From NCBI GenBank assembly GCA_023634235.1, contig JAMKCF010000008.1, positions 10,620,176-10,684,175 on the forward strand: 64,000 nucleotides of DNA, written 5' to 3'. This document shows positions 1 to 11,510 of this stretch, in pieces (within the stretch, counting starts at the first letter, position 1; each line of letters opens with the position of its first letter). Source of the stretch: Pisaster brevispinus. Lineage: Eukaryota; Echinodermata; Asteroidea; Forcipulatida; Asteriidae. Both the position numbers and the translations under genes were made by a program. The notes below the pieces were generated by a model. The model worked only from the letters and a program-made list of their open reading frames with translations, was not told where the DNA came from and did no database searches.

Positions 1-21
1 ATTTGCGAATCGGGGCAAAAA

Positions 22-112
22 ACGTGAATATTTGCGCAAATATTCACGTAAATATATATGTTTGATGTCCCTTCAGGGCAAAAAACGTGAATATTTGCGC
101 AAATATTCACGT
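22..112. repeat. Two tandem copies of a 28-bp perfect palindrome
   Basis: A 63-bp unit is present twice. Each copy contains a perfect 28-bp palindrome (22-49 and 85-112) whose half-site is ACGTGAATATTTGC. The flanking AAATATATATGTTTGATGTC and CCTTCAGGG segments repeat too. There is no protein signal. The function is unknown; it could be the end of a DNA element or a small satellite whose other copies lie left of the window. Confidence 0.85.
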
Positions 113-954
113 AAATATATATGTTTGATGTCCCTTCAGGGCCACCATAATGTTCACTATTTTTTTTTACGTGAAGGAGTTGAAAACCATTTTTGTTCTT
201 TCTCACACAAGTAGACTGGATACAAAGTGTATATGAGAAAAATTTGTAAATATGTCAGTAATGTCCCACGTTCAAATAACCACTTGAAAGGGCATTTTTT
301 GGCATTTTTACAGGTGGACCCATATTCAGACCCCTGTCAAGTACCCATCAAAGGCGTGATTGGTCTATCCTCATATCAGGTCACACATATGCACCTAGTT
401 TATGACCAAATGTAATATAAAAGCAATCGGACATTTCACTTGGGCTCCAGGGGGTTTCAAAAATGACGAAAAGTCATCACGCAGGCTTAAATGTCCGTTT
501 TTAAAGACCTAAACCGTGATATACAAATGACCTGTGCTACTTTTGACAGTATAATTAAGTTAATGGGATACCAGATACCCTTCAAATTAATTTGTAGCTA
601 AATATCTTTTCTCCATTTGTAGATACAGACCTCTAAAAATGCCGAAAACACAAAAAGTAAATTTGAAGGGGCGGGGCTTAATTTTTTAGGGGGTCATTTC
701 TCACAAATTATGAGGAGTTGGATTCTAAAATTTTGCGTGTGTTCATGGCACCCATAGGGGATCGTTTAAAAAAAATACTAGCAAAATCTGAGACGGAGCC
801 TGCCGAACTTTTCACCTAAAGTGAGTTGGCACGGAATGACCCATGTGTGTTCTAAGCGTTGTTTTGCATAGTTCCCGATAAGCAATTTTTGTTTTATTGC
901 AATGAAACTTTCAGTGAAGAAAGGCATTGGTGCAATAGTGGTCCTAAAAGACCA
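113..954. other. No recognisable gene
   Basis: AT-rich non-coding sequence. Only short chance reading frames occur, with no protein-family signature on either strand. Confidence 0.6.
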
Positions 955-1083
955 TGCAAGTCTCGCGCGTATTCGAACATTTTTGGGACCACTGTGGTCC
1001 CACGTACATTGCTTTATTGCGTTAAAGAAACAAACTCACGCGCTTTAACGGATCCCAATGTTCGAATACGCGCGAAACTTGCA
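955..1083. repeat. Inverted repeat, 26-bp arms
   Basis: Arms at 955-980 and 1058-1083 are reverse complements with one mismatch; the core is CGCGCGTATTCGAACAT. The 77-bp spacer holds a second small dyad (GGGACCAC/GTGGTCCC). Just downstream, near 1098-1120, is a GATGACGTCATC palindrome. This resembles a foldback DNA-transposon remnant, but no target-site duplication is evident. Confidence 0.7.
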
Positions 1084-1649
1084 CAGTCTGTAGATGGACG
1101 TCATGATGACGTCATCACCTGTCATGTGTCGTCATCTTAAAGATGTATATTTTAAATATCTGAAAATGCGTATCAAATCAGCCACAAGAGACCGTAGGTT
1201 TCCGTTTGCGGGATTGGGTAGGGATTAATAAGGGCTTCATTTTATTCAGAGAGCGTGACCTAACGTGACCTCTACTTTCGGTCGAAACCAGAAGTGCCCG
1301 CGTAATTAAAAAGTGGCAAAGGTTATGAAGTTGCTTTTAACGATGTTAATGTGCGGCCAGGGTCTACTTAACAAAAATACCAATGACGTCATAATATTAA
1401 GAGCGCCCTCTAGTGGCAGATGCACTTTGAGAAGATGTGTGTGGCGAATTTGTTTGTAATCGATTCAAAAGTACACACATGATGACTGTCAGGCAGCCAA
1501 CAAATGTATGAAGTTTTAGATTGATTACGTTATCCAGGGGTCACGTGACGTTAAATGTGCACTTTTTGAAGTCGTATATCTGCGAAAGTATAAGTCTGAC
1601 CCTTTAAGTTATAAATTGCTAACGGAACATACAATTTTTATTTAAAACA
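1084..1649. other. No recognisable gene
   Basis: Non-coding. It has CRE-like TGACGTCA at about 1103-1115 and 1384-1391. No coding signal was found on either strand. Confidence 0.55.
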
Positions 1650-1736
1650 GGCATGATGATGTCAACTTGTTTTTAAAGCAGTTATAATGTATCAAACATT
1701 ATAACTGCTTTAAAAACAAGTTGACATCATCATGCC
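1650..1736. repeat. Perfect hairpin with 41-bp arms
   Basis: Arms at 1650-1690 and 1696-1736 are perfect reverse complements around a 5-nt loop (ATCAA). The outer ends read GGCATGATGATGTCAAC. Perfect arms of this length point to a recent fold-back event or a very young foldback element, since mutations would otherwise have broken the symmetry. Confidence 0.9.
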
Positions 1737-1839
1737 GTCACCATTTTGATAAAGGTACAGTTTTACAAGATATATATAGACAACGATTTCGATCTCACAA
1801 GGCATTAATTATTGTATTATTAACTTGATTATCTCTGAA

Positions 1840-2215
1840 CCACACATGACGTCCATTTTAAGAATTAATACATCTTTGGAAAAGAATGTAACAACTTAAG
1901 AAACGATACACAGAATATGACCAAATTTGGCCTTGACATCCGGTTCAACCTTCTGAACAACAAATTTGATTTTTACAATCTTTACATCATTAGAAAAGTA
2001 GTAACAACTTAAGAAACGATATACAGATTGTGACCTATACAGATTTCTTACCTGTATTTCAGATTGAAACCGGAAGATGAAGTTTAGTATTTGAAAAAAA
2101 TTAGAACTCCTAAACCACACATTGGATTTTTACTTTTAATACGTCATATGCAGGGCTCTTAAGACTTAAAACAAACAATTTAAGGTGTGACCTCATTTGA
2201 CCTTGACTTCCAGTT
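1840..2215 (-). repeat. Reverse-orientation copies of the motif-rich ~130-bp repeat
   Basis: Read on the minus strand, this stretch carries the same recurring phrases as the 26-31.7 kb domain: AATGTGTGGTTTAGGAG, a GTATCGTTTCTTAAGTTGT-like segment, and a half palindrome with CCGGTT or CTGGAAGT. At 2188-2206 the minus strand has AGGTCA-AATG-AGGTCA preceded by TCA. About three degenerate units are present. There is no coding potential. Confidence 0.7.
2188..2206 (-). promoter_or_regulatory. DR4-like nuclear receptor motif overlapping TCAAGGTCA
   Basis: On the minus strand the bases read TCAAGGTCA followed by AATG and AGGTCA. That is an extended half-site (the NR5A/ERR consensus type) overlapping a direct repeat of AGGTCA with a 4-bp spacer. 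This is a motif match only; occupancy is not shown. Confidence 0.35.
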
Positions 2216-2219
2216 CAAA

Positions 2220-5200
2220 CCGTAATTTGCACCAGTCGCTTTAGAACAACCAAGTTTTTAGTACCAAATTTACAGAATTCTGAGTGCAATCTGAGAGTTT
2301 AAAGTTTTTCGTCTCCGATTAGGCTGAGATTGAACCAGTCGCTTCAAACACCCATCATTCTTAGTCTAAAAATCATCTTATTGCAATATGAAAAGTTTTA
2401 AAAAATGTCGTGTCCGATAAGGCTGAGATTTGAACCAGTTGCTTCAAAACACCCAGCTTTCGTATAACAAAAATCATCTTAGTGCAAAATGAGAAGTTAA
2501 ACATTTTTTGTCTCCGATCAGGCTGAGAGTGAAACAGTCGCTTCGTAATAGTCATGTTTGTTATTACAGAATTCATCTTACTGCATTCTGAGAAGTTTAA
2601 AAGTATTTCGTCTCCAATCAGGCTGAGGGTGAACCAGTCGCTTCTGAATAGTCATGTTCTTATTACAGAATTCATCTTGGTGCTTTTTATACAGTTTAAA
2701 AGTTTAAGTCTCTGATCAGGCTGAGATTGAACCAGTCGCTTTAAACACCCAGCATCCTTAGTATAAAAATCATCTTATTGCAATATGAGAAGTTAAACAT
2801 TTTTTGTCTCCGATCAGGCTGAGAGTGAAACAGTCGCTTCGTAATAGTCATGTTTCTTATTACAGAATTCATCTTACTGCATTCTGAGAAGTTTAAAAGT
2901 TTTTCGTCTCCAATCAGGCTAAAAGATGAAAAAGTCGCTTCAAGGTAGTCATGTTTCTTATTAAAGAATTCATCTTAGTGCATTCTGAGAAGTTAAAAAA
3001 AAAAATTGTCTCCAATCAGGCTGAGCGTTGAAACAGTCGCTTCTTAATAGTCATGTTTCTTATAACAGAAATCATCTTAGTGCATTCTGAGAAGTTTACA
3101 AGTTGTTCGTCTCCGCTCAGGCTGAGATTGAACCAGTCGCTTCAAAACACCCAGCTTTCTTAGTACAAAAATCATCTCAGTGTCAATATGAGAAGTTAAA
3201 AATATTTTGTCTCCAATCAGGCTGAGGGTGAACCAGTCGCTTCTGAATAGTCATGTTCTTATTACAGAATTCATCTTGGTGCTTTTTATACAGTTTAAAA
3301 GTTTTAGTCTCTGATCAGGCTGAGATTGAACCTGTCGCTTTAAACACCCAGCATTCTTAGTATAAAAATCATCTTATTGCAATATGAGAAGTTAAACATG
3401 TTTTGTCTCCGATCAGGCTGAAAGTGAAACAGTCGCTTCATAATAGTCATGTTTCTTATTACAGAATTCATCTTACTGCATTCTGAGAAGTTTAAAAGTT
3501 ATCGTCTCCAATAAGGCTAAAAGATGAAAAAGTCGCTTCAAGGTAGTCATGTTTCTTATTACAGAATTCATCTTAGTGCAGTCTGAGAAGTTGAAAAAAA
3601 AAATTGTCTCCAATTAAGGCTGAGCGTTGAAACAGTCGCTTCTGAATAGTCATGATTATTAGTAGAGACTTCAATCTTGCAGTTTGAAAAAACATCTCAG
3701 ATTAGGCAGAGATTGAACCGGTCGCTTCAAAACACCCAGCTTTCTTGGTACAAAAATCATCTCAGTGTCAATATGAGAAGTTAAAAACATTTTGTCTCCA
3801 ATCAGGCTGAGGGTGAACCAGTCGCTTCTGAATAGTCATGTTCTTTTTACAGAATTCATCTTGGTGCTTTTTATACAGTTTAAAAGTTTTAGTCTCTGAT
3901 CAGGCTGAGATTGAACCAGTCGCTTTAAACACCCAGCATCCTTAGTATAAAAATCATCTTATTGCAATATGAGAAGTTAAACATGTTTTGTCTCCGATCA
4001 GGCTGAGAGTGAAACAGTCGCTTCATAATAGTCATGTTTCTTATTACAGAATTCATCTTACTGCATTCTGAGAAGTTTAAAAGTTTTTCGTCTCCAATCA
4101 GGCTAAAAGATGAAAAAGTCGCTTCAAGGTAGTCATGTTTCTTATTACAGAATTCATCTTAGTGCATTCTGAGAAGTTAAAAAAAAAAATTGTCTCCAAT
4201 CAGGCTGAGCGTTGAAACAGTCGCTTCTGAATAGTCATGATTATTAGTAGAGACTTCAATCTTGCAGTTTGAAAAAAAATCTTCTCAGATTAGGCAGATA
4301 TTGAACCAGTCGCTTCAAAAGACCCAGCTTTCCTGGTACAAAAATCATCTCAGTGTCAATATGAGAAGTTAAAAACATTTTGTCTCCAATCAGGCTGAGG
4401 GTGAACCAGTCGCTTCTGAATAGTCATGTTCTTATTACAGAATTCATCTTGGTGCTTTTTATACTGTTTAAAAGTTTTAGTCTCTGATCAGGCTGAGATT
4501 GAACCAGTCGCTTTAAACACCCAGCATCCTTAGTATAAAAATCATCTTATTGCAATATGAGAAGTTAAACATTTTTTGTCTCCGATCAGGCTGAGAGTGA
4601 AACAGTCGCTTCGTAATAGTCATGTTTCTTATTACAGAATTCATCTTACTGCATTCTGAGAAGTTTAAAAGTTTTTCGTCTCCAATCAGGCTAAAAGATG
4701 AAAAAGTCGCTTCTGGGTAGTCATGTTTCTTATTACAGAATTCATCTTAGTGCATTCTGAGAAGTTAAAAAAAAATTGTCTCCAATCAGGCTGAGCGTTG
4801 AAACAGTCGCTTCTTAATAGTCATGTTTCTTATAACAAAAATCATCTTAGTGCATTCTGAGAAGTTTACTAGTTTTTCGTCTCCGATCAGGCTGAAAGTG
4901 AAACAGTCGCTTCAAATTAGTCATGTTTCTTATTACAGAATTCATCTTGGTGCTTTTATACAGTTTAAAAGTTTTCGTCTCCGATCAGGCTGAGAGTTAA
5001 AACAGTCGCTTCTGAATAGTCATGATTATTAGTAGAGACTTCAATCTTGCAGTTTGAAAAAAAATCTTCTCAGATTAGGCAGAGTATGAACCAGTCGCTT
5101 CAAAACACTTAGCTTTCTTAGTACAAAAATCATCTCAGTGTCAATATGAGAAGTTAAAAAATTTTGTCTCCAATCAGGCATAGAGTGAACCAGTCGCTTC

Positions 5201-6815
5201 TAAATAGTCGTTTCTTAGTAGAGACTTCATCTTGGTTATATTTTGAGCAGTTTGAAAAAATCTTCCCGGGTTAGGCTGAGATTGAACCAGTCGCTTTAAA
5301 ACACCCAGCTTTCTTAGTACGAAATCATCTTAGTGCAATATGAGAGAAGTTAAAAAAATTCTTAGTGCATTCTGAGAAGTTTAACAGTTTTTCGTCTCCG
5401 ATCAGGCTGAGATTTGAACCAGTCGCTTCAAAACACCCAGCTTTCTTGGTACAAAAATCATCTCGGTGTCAATATGAGAAGTTAAAAACATTTTGTCTCC
5501 AATCAGGCTGAGGGTGAACCAGTCGCTTCTGAATAGTCCTGTTTCTTATTACAGAATTCATCTTAGTGCATTCTGAGAAGTTAAAAAAAAAAATTGTCTC
5601 CAATCAGGCTGAGCGTTGAAACAGTCGCTTCTTAATAGTCATGTTTCTTATAACAAAAATCATCTTAGTGCATTCTGAGAAGTTTACTAGTTTTTCGTCT
5701 CCGATCAGGCTGAAAGTGAAACAGTCGCTTCAAATTAGTCATGTTTCTTATTACAGAATTCATCTTGGTGCTTTTATACAGTTTAAAAGTTTTCGTCTCC
5801 GATCAGGCTGAGAGTTAAAACAGTCGCTTCAAAACACCCAGCTTTCTTAGTACAAAAAACATCTTGGTGCATTCTGAGAAGTTGACAAGTTTTTCATCTC
5901 CGATCAGGCTGAGATTGAACTAGTCGCTTCAAAACACCCAGCTTTCTTAGTACAAAAATCATCTTAGTGCAATATGAGAAGTTTAACAGTTTTTCGTCTC
6001 CAATAAGGCTAAAAGATGAAAAAGTCGCTTCAAGGTAGTCATGTTTCTTATTACAGAATTCATCTTAGTGCATTCTGAGAAGTTAAAAAAAAAATTGTCT
6101 CCAATCAGGCTGAGCGTTGAAACAGTCGCTTCTGAATAGTCATGATTATTAGTAGAGACTTCAATCTTGCAGTTTGAAAAAAAATCTTCTCAGATTAGGC
6201 AGAGATTGAACCAGTCGCTTCAAAACACCCAGCTTTCTTGGTACAAAAATCATCTCAGTGTCAATATGAGAAGTTAAAAACATTTTGTCTCCAATCAGGC
6301 TGAGGGTGAACCAGTCGCTTCTGAATAGTCATGTTCTTATTACAAAATTCATCTTGGTGCTTTTTATACAGTTTAAAAGTCTTAGTCTCTGATCAGGCTG
6401 AGATTGAACCAGTCGCTTTAAACACCCAGCATCCTTAGTATAAAAATCATCTTATTGCAATATGAGAAGTTAAACATTTTTTGTCTCCGATCAGGCTGAG
6501 AGTGAAACAGTCGCTTCGTAATAGTCATGTTTCTTATTACAGAATTCATCTTACTGCATTCTGAGAAGTTTAAAAGTTTTTCGTCTCCAATCAGGCTAAG
6601 AGATGAAAAAGTCGTTTCTTAGTAGAGACTTCATCTTGGTTATATTTTGAGCAGTTTGAAAAAATCTTCCCGGGTTAGGCTGAGATTGAACCAGTCGCTT
6701 TAAAACACCCAGCTTTCTTAGTACGAAATCATCTTAGTGCAATATGAGAGAAGTTAAAAAAAATGTGTCTCCAAATCAGGCTGAGAGTGAAACAGTCGCT
6801 TCTGAAAAGTCATGT
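2220..6815. repeat. Tandem array of ~100-bp monomers with higher-order structure
   Basis: About 45 monomers of roughly 100 bp run head to tail. Each has a GTCTCCRATCAGGCTGAG box, then a CAGTCGCTTC core, a variable segment (ATAGTCATGTTTCTTATTAC or AAACACCCAGC types), CATCTTAGTGCA, and GAGAAGTTTAAAAG. Monomer subtypes recur in a fixed order: the GAGGGTGAACC subtype starts near 2624, 3223, 3809, 4397, 5509 and 6302. This gives a higher-order unit near 590-600 bp (about six monomers), with disturbances after 4.4 kb. There is no long open frame. This is a satellite-like array. Confidence 0.9.
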
Positions 6816-6819
6816 AACG

Positions 6820-8127
6820 AATGTATCGTCTGTAAACATTGGATTTCCAACGCCCCATAGTCTGAATGACAGACTCGGGTAAACCTGAAATACAGATGTA
6901 GCCGCTGACGTTGCCGCCCCAATACGGAATGAATGCAAGGTGAAGCGCGGGTCTCTAAGGCCAACAAAATCAAGAGACCGCCGTGAATTTGGCGCGTGTG
7001 ACCGGGATCATTGCTTCAGCTTCATTGTCACACCAAACAATTACCGTGTTATTCCGCAAGGCGGGACTCCATAATCGCAGAGCAAGCGTTTTAGGGAACA
7101 GCTCAATCAATGATATAGACACTTTTAATGAACGAATCGCATCCGGCCAACGACCTTGCGACCATGCCATAAAAAAAATGCCCCAAAACCTAATTCTGGT
7201 GAAGCCTCAGTAAACAAATGAAAGTTACAATTACACATCCAAATATCGGGTGAAACATTAAAGTGTGACAAAAATTGTTGCCAAGCAAGTATATCTTGCC
7301 CGGGCCCCTATTGTAACACGAATGCAATGATGTGGGTTAGTAACACCCCGTGTCATATCAAACAAGCGCCTTAGAAAAGTACGACCTGGCCGTATTTGCC
7401 CTACACACGAATTTTGCTCGGAGCATGGGAGGCACCATTACTTCCTGAGATATTCTATTAATTGATAAACCAAGGAAAGTCAATGTTGTTGTCGGTCCCT
7501 CGGTTTTCTCCACAGCCAAAGGCACTCCGAATTCTTTGCAATAAACTGTTAATGACTGCAGGGGCAGGGCACGCTCACAGTCGTGAGTGGCCTGCCTGCC
7601 TACAAAAAGAAAATCATCAAGATAATGCATAATTTGCGGGGTGACAGCAACCTTGCGGGCACCTGTATTCAAGGAAGGTGCTAAAACGCTCAAATGTGGC
7701 AGAAGAAATAGAACAACCCCATAGGCATACATTTGTCGAAATAGAAGTGGTCATCAAGAGTGAAACCTAGCAAATTGAAATAATCAGGGTGAACCGGAAG
7801 AAAGCGAAACGCTGATTTGGCCATAAGAGCACAGGACCAAAAAGAGCCACCATGGCAACAGCATCATCAAAACTAGGATAAGTGACTGAAGTTAAAGATT
7901 GATCAATGTGATCAAGAAAGGTTATGAATCAGGCGAAAATCTCCAGGCATTTTTGCTTTGTTACAAGACCAATTGGGCCAGCCACCCAGCCAAGCTCAAC
8001 CTCACGGTCAACCGGTTGCCTAACCATGGAAGTCTCCGTCTTTGTTAAATTTTCCTTTAGATTTGGGTCTATGGTTGCCATGATTTGTTACCAGGTTAAG
8101 GGTTGGGATGTAGCCTCAACTTGGTAA
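6820..8127 (-). pseudogene. DIRS-like retrotransposon remnant (RT, RNase H, tyrosine recombinase end)
   Basis: Minus-strand fragments lie in order with frameshifts. A reverse transcriptase start is seen near 8050-7900 (EVELGWVAGP, then FRLIHN). The middle of the RT follows (SAFRFLPVHPDYFNLLGF at about 7820-7760), then the catalytic box MHYLDDFLFVG with FLGLSI (7358-7732). An RNase H segment follows (ISLIELFPKTLALRLW and WCDNEAE, 6970-7170). At about 6960-6820 the peptide LHSFRIGAATSAATS and, one frame over, IQTMGRWKSNVYRRYIR match a tyrosine-recombinase C-terminus (HxxR box and the terminal Tyr region). RT plus RNase H plus tyrosine recombinase is the DIRS signature. Most of the recombinase and the RNase H end are missing. 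The element abuts the tandem array. Confidence 0.8.
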
Positions 8128-8646
8128 CCACTAACAACCGCAGAACTTAGGCACCTTCAAAGTTTACAAACGGCCTCTTCTGATGCGAATAGCATCCCCT
8201 TTGACTATGCGCAGACCCACTCTACAAGCTTTAAAAGAGTCAAACTGGATGCAAAGAATATTCCAGACTCAGGAACTAGACAGTAAAACACCCAACACAA
8301 CCCAGGTTCTAGTTCAAGCTCACAAACAAGCAACAGGGGTTATTGCAAGCAACTGGTTTGAAAAACTTCTCAACCTTCACTGAGCCACATTTACCTGCAA
8401 GATGTCTTGCAATAATTGTTCCATAATTGATTCATGCACTTTTTCAATTAGTACAATCGTACTGTGACTGAACTGATCTAATTTTAACATAATTACGCAA
8501 TAAACAGATAAGACCTCAGCAAAGTTTGTAAACTGATTGAGATGTAAACATCGTGTAAACGTACAAAACAGCAACAAAACATTGTCTGTCTTGCGTACCA
8601 TAAAAAGCTTAGTATGAAGTTCAGTGTATTTTTAGGGTTATGATTC
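8128..8646. other. No recognisable gene
   Basis: Non-coding spacer between the DIRS-like remnant and the gypsy-like element. It may contain part of a degraded LTR. Only a weak similarity between about 8540-8575 and 13305-13345 (GAGATGT..ACAT.GTGTAA..GT) was noticed. Confidence 0.4.
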
Positions 8647-8745
8647 TGTTATGGTATTTACGTCACTAATAAAGTGACGTGCAATGCGTCGTTGTTGTTC
8701 TGTAAACCATCAATATTGTTACATGGTGGCAGCGTGAAGCTCCGT
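8647..8745 (+). promoter_or_regulatory. Possible 3' part of a left LTR and primer-binding site of the gypsy-like element
   Basis: The segment 8647-8723 begins TGTTATGG, contains AATAAA, and ends TTGTTACA. It is followed directly by TGGTGGCAGCGTGAAGC, which looks like a tRNA primer-binding site just upstream of gag. A matching right LTR was not found in the 600 bases after the pol end, so the LTR boundaries are tentative. Confidence 0.35.
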
Positions 8746-8822
8746 TTTAATCTGCAAATTTCTAGAGGGTTCTAGTTAGAACCCTCTTAAGTGATCGGAT
8801 AGACACGGGAGTGTGACTAGAA

Positions 8823-9730
8823 ATGGCGACAGGATATGCAGGATCGCCATCAGCGGAGGACAATGTCGGTGGAAAGTTAAATGCCGAAGGCAACATTGCG
8901 CCGGGCAACCAACATGGCACCGTGCCGAAGGGACCTGCACCCGTTGGCAGAATTCGACCATCGGCCCCGATGCAAGTTTCGCGAGGGGGTCATTGACAAC
9001 TGGAAAACATGGAAGCAGATGTGGAGTAACTATGGCATCGTTACATAGCTCGAGAAACAGACGCCTGCATACCGCACAGCCTTGTTCCTGCATGCAAATT
9101 GGATCACAGGGACTTGAGATTTATAACAGTTTCAACTTCCCCAACGAAGACGATTCCAGAGATTTGGACAAAATCATAAAGGCATTTGATAAATATGCCA
9201 TAGGAGAAGTGAATGGGACATACGAGCGGTACTTGTTCAACAAGAGTCAACAAGAATCAGGTGAGAGTTTTGAAACTTATTTGACAAAGACATGCAACTT
9301 TTGTGAATGTATGTCAAGCAGCCTGCTACGTGATAAAATTGTGCTTAGAATTGGAGACTCTAACACAAGAAAACGCCTACTCCAAGAACGCAACCTAACA
9401 CTCATAGACATATGTAAGAGCATGGAATCAGCAGATTCACAATTGAAAGCGTTCACGGCACCCCAAAACACAGATGATGGGGGCACAAGCAGTGCACAGA
9501 GTCATGGACAAAGCGCAAGGGGTCCAAACAAAAATACAAAACACGGTCAAAGCCGGGAAAAGTGCAACAAATAAGACTGGCAAGAGCACACAAGAAGTGA
9601 AAAAGTGCAAAAACTGTGGAAAGTCACATGCAAAAGACAGAAATATGTGTCCAGCATACGGTCAGACATGTAAAGCATATGGAAAGAACAACCACTTTGC
9701 CACGGTATGCCGAAAAAAGATGTCCATGCA
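8823..9730 (+). pseudogene. Ty3/gypsy-like gag remnant with zinc-knuckle region
   Basis: A start at 8823 opens MATGYAGSPSAEDN and runs to a stop near 8994. Capsid-type sequence continues in shifted frames, with the longest stretch about 9105-9470 (IYNSFNF, FDKYAIGEVNGTYERYLFN, SFETYLT). At about 9608-9715, in another frame, lies a nucleocapsid-type region. It has one box C-x2-C-x3-H-x6-C, then CKAYGKNNHFATVC, where the usual second Cys of a CCHC knuckle is Tyr. At least three frameshifts break the gene. Gag would form the particle and bind element RNA. It lies directly upstream of the protease/RT segments. Confidence 0.8.
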
Positions 9731-9769
9731 CTGGGCACAACCTACGTAGACAGCTCAGCCAGTGATTCG

Positions 9770-9920
9770 AGCACCGAGTACATATATGATGTGACTCTTT
9801 TCAATGCGGTACAGCCAAATAAAGAGGATGTGTATGTTGAAATGCTCATCGATGGGAAAACCATCAACTTTCAAGTAGACAGTGGTGCTAGTGTCAACAT
9901 CATCCAAGAACTGTCTTAAG
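9770..9920 (+). pseudogene. Ty3/gypsy-like aspartic protease remnant
   Basis: The segment encodes MLIDGKTINFQVDSGASVNI, with the DSGA active-site box of retropepsins. The frame stops at 9917-9919; retroelement-like sequence continues in the next frame (9920-10340, with LLGSQASQQM near 10080 as the C-terminal part of the fold). The protease would cleave the Gag-Pol polyprotein. It is broken by a frameshift. Confidence 0.75.
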
Positions 9921-10289
9921 GGCACTACGTACACCACAACAAAGAACCCAAAGACACTGCTCATGTGGAACAAATCAACACTACAGGCAGAAGGGGTATG
10001 TAGACTGATATTGCTGAACCCAAAGTTGAATAAGAAATACTCTTTGGAGTTTGTTGTTGTAAACAACGACCTTACCCCACTGCTTGGCAGTCAGGCAAGT
10101 CAGCAGATGGATCTCATCACAGTAAACAATGAGAACTTCCACAAAGCCCATATTAATAAAGTGTTCACATCATCAGACCCTGATAAGCTACCCGAAGAGC
10201 GATACAGCACAGTTTTTGATGCTAAGCGGGGCAAACTCCCTGGAGAGGTACACTTGTCGTTCTGCCCCCCAGGAGACTACCACATGCCA

Positions 10290-10905
10290 TCTAAGCCAAA
10301 GTCGAAGATGAACTTGAAAACATGGAGAGATCTGGAGTGATCACAGCAGTGCAAAAACCAACACAGTGGGTAAGCCAGTTGGTAGTAAGTGGCTGAGAAG
10401 AAAAATGGTTCACTCAGAATATGCATCGACCCAAGGCCACTGAATTAAAGCACTGAAGCGTGAACACTATCAGTTACCAGTAATTGAAGACATTCTGACC
10501 GACCTTGCTGATGCAAGAGTCTTCAGCAAATTAGACTTGAGCTCAGCATTTTGGCAGCTAGAGCTGGATGAGGCCTCCAGCATTTTGACAACCTTCAATA
10601 CATCCTTTGGACGCTATCGCTGGTGTCGTCTGCCTTTCGGCACTTGCGTGTCATCAGAGATATTCCAGCTTAGGCTTCATCAAGTTGCTTGAAGGACTTT
10701 TGGGCATAATCTGTGTTGCTGATGATATCCTAGTCTATGGGACAGGTGGCTCCCAAAAAGAAGCAATCACAGATCATGATGAAAAACTTGAACAGCTACT
10801 GAAAACGTTGTGCAGACATGAACATCAAGCTTAACAAGGCCAAATCTGTGTTCCGTTTGAATGAAATACTATTCCTTGGACATATCGTATCAAGCAAAGG
10901 CCTCA
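10290..10905 (+). pseudogene. Ty3/gypsy-like reverse transcriptase remnant
   Basis: The RT boxes are spread over several frames. RICIDPRPL lies near 10415-10440 after a disrupted TQWVSQLVV. The motif-A box FSKLDLSSAFWQLELDEA is at about 10522-10575, RWCRLPFGTCVSSEIFQ near 10617-10665, and VADDILVYG (catalytic DD, with Val in place of the usual Tyr) near 10713-10740. NKAKSVFRLNEILFLGHIVS follows near 10834-10890. The stops and frame changes make it non-functional as read. The order after protease and before RNase H fits Ty3/gypsy pol. Confidence 0.85.
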
Positions 10906-11059
10906 AAGCTAATCCTCAGAAAATATCTGCAGTGACAAGCATGCCAGCTCCCACAAGCGTAAAAGAGGTCTGGTTGGATTTGTAAACTACCTGGGCAAAT
11001 TCCTGCCAGGATTATCGGAAACCTTGGAGCCAATTCGACAACTTACCAAACCAGACATA

Positions 11060-11510
11060 GCGTGGGAGTGGTCAGGATGCCCAAGAGAATGCCTTCATCA
11101 AAGTAAAGAAGATGGTATGTCATGCACCCATATTACAATTCTACAACCCGAATGATGAACTAACTGTTCAGTGTGACGCAAGTGGTGTCGGTCTTGGGGC
11201 GGCTCTACTGCAGAATGGACACCCTGTAGCATACGCAAGCAGAGCAGTGACTGACACTGAAACACGATACACATCTATTAAAAAGGAGATGCTTGCAGTA
11301 GTCTTTACGATGGAGCGTTTCCACCAATACACCTTCGGAAGATTCACCAGTGTTGTCAGCGATCATAAGCCTCTCGAAATGATCATGAAAAAAAACCTGG
11401 TGAAGGCCCCAAAGCACCTCCAAGGCATGCTCCTACGCCTCCAGAAATATGACTTCGCAATTACTTACTGCCAGGGAAAGAGAATGTATCTGGCCGACAC
11501 ATTATCACGA
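11060..11510 (+). pseudogene. Ty3/gypsy-like RNase H domain
   Basis: The open stretch 11112-11555 holds the RNase H fold of gypsy-type pol. QCDASGVGLGAALLQNG carries the first Asp, followed by YASRAVTDTETRYTSIKKEM with the catalytic Glu, then VVSDHKPLEMI and LQKYDFAITYCQGKRM, ending ADTLSRA. All expected blocks are present and in frame, so this is the best preserved domain of the element. A frame change follows near 11530, before the integrase spacer. Confidence 0.85.

Noticed and set aside
2220..6815. The minus strand of the monomers reads GGTTCAAATCTCAGCC-like, suggesting a tRNA B box and a SINE origin.
   Set aside because: No T-stem pairing and no A box are found at the right distance; only a few monomers match. 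Chance similarity is as likely.
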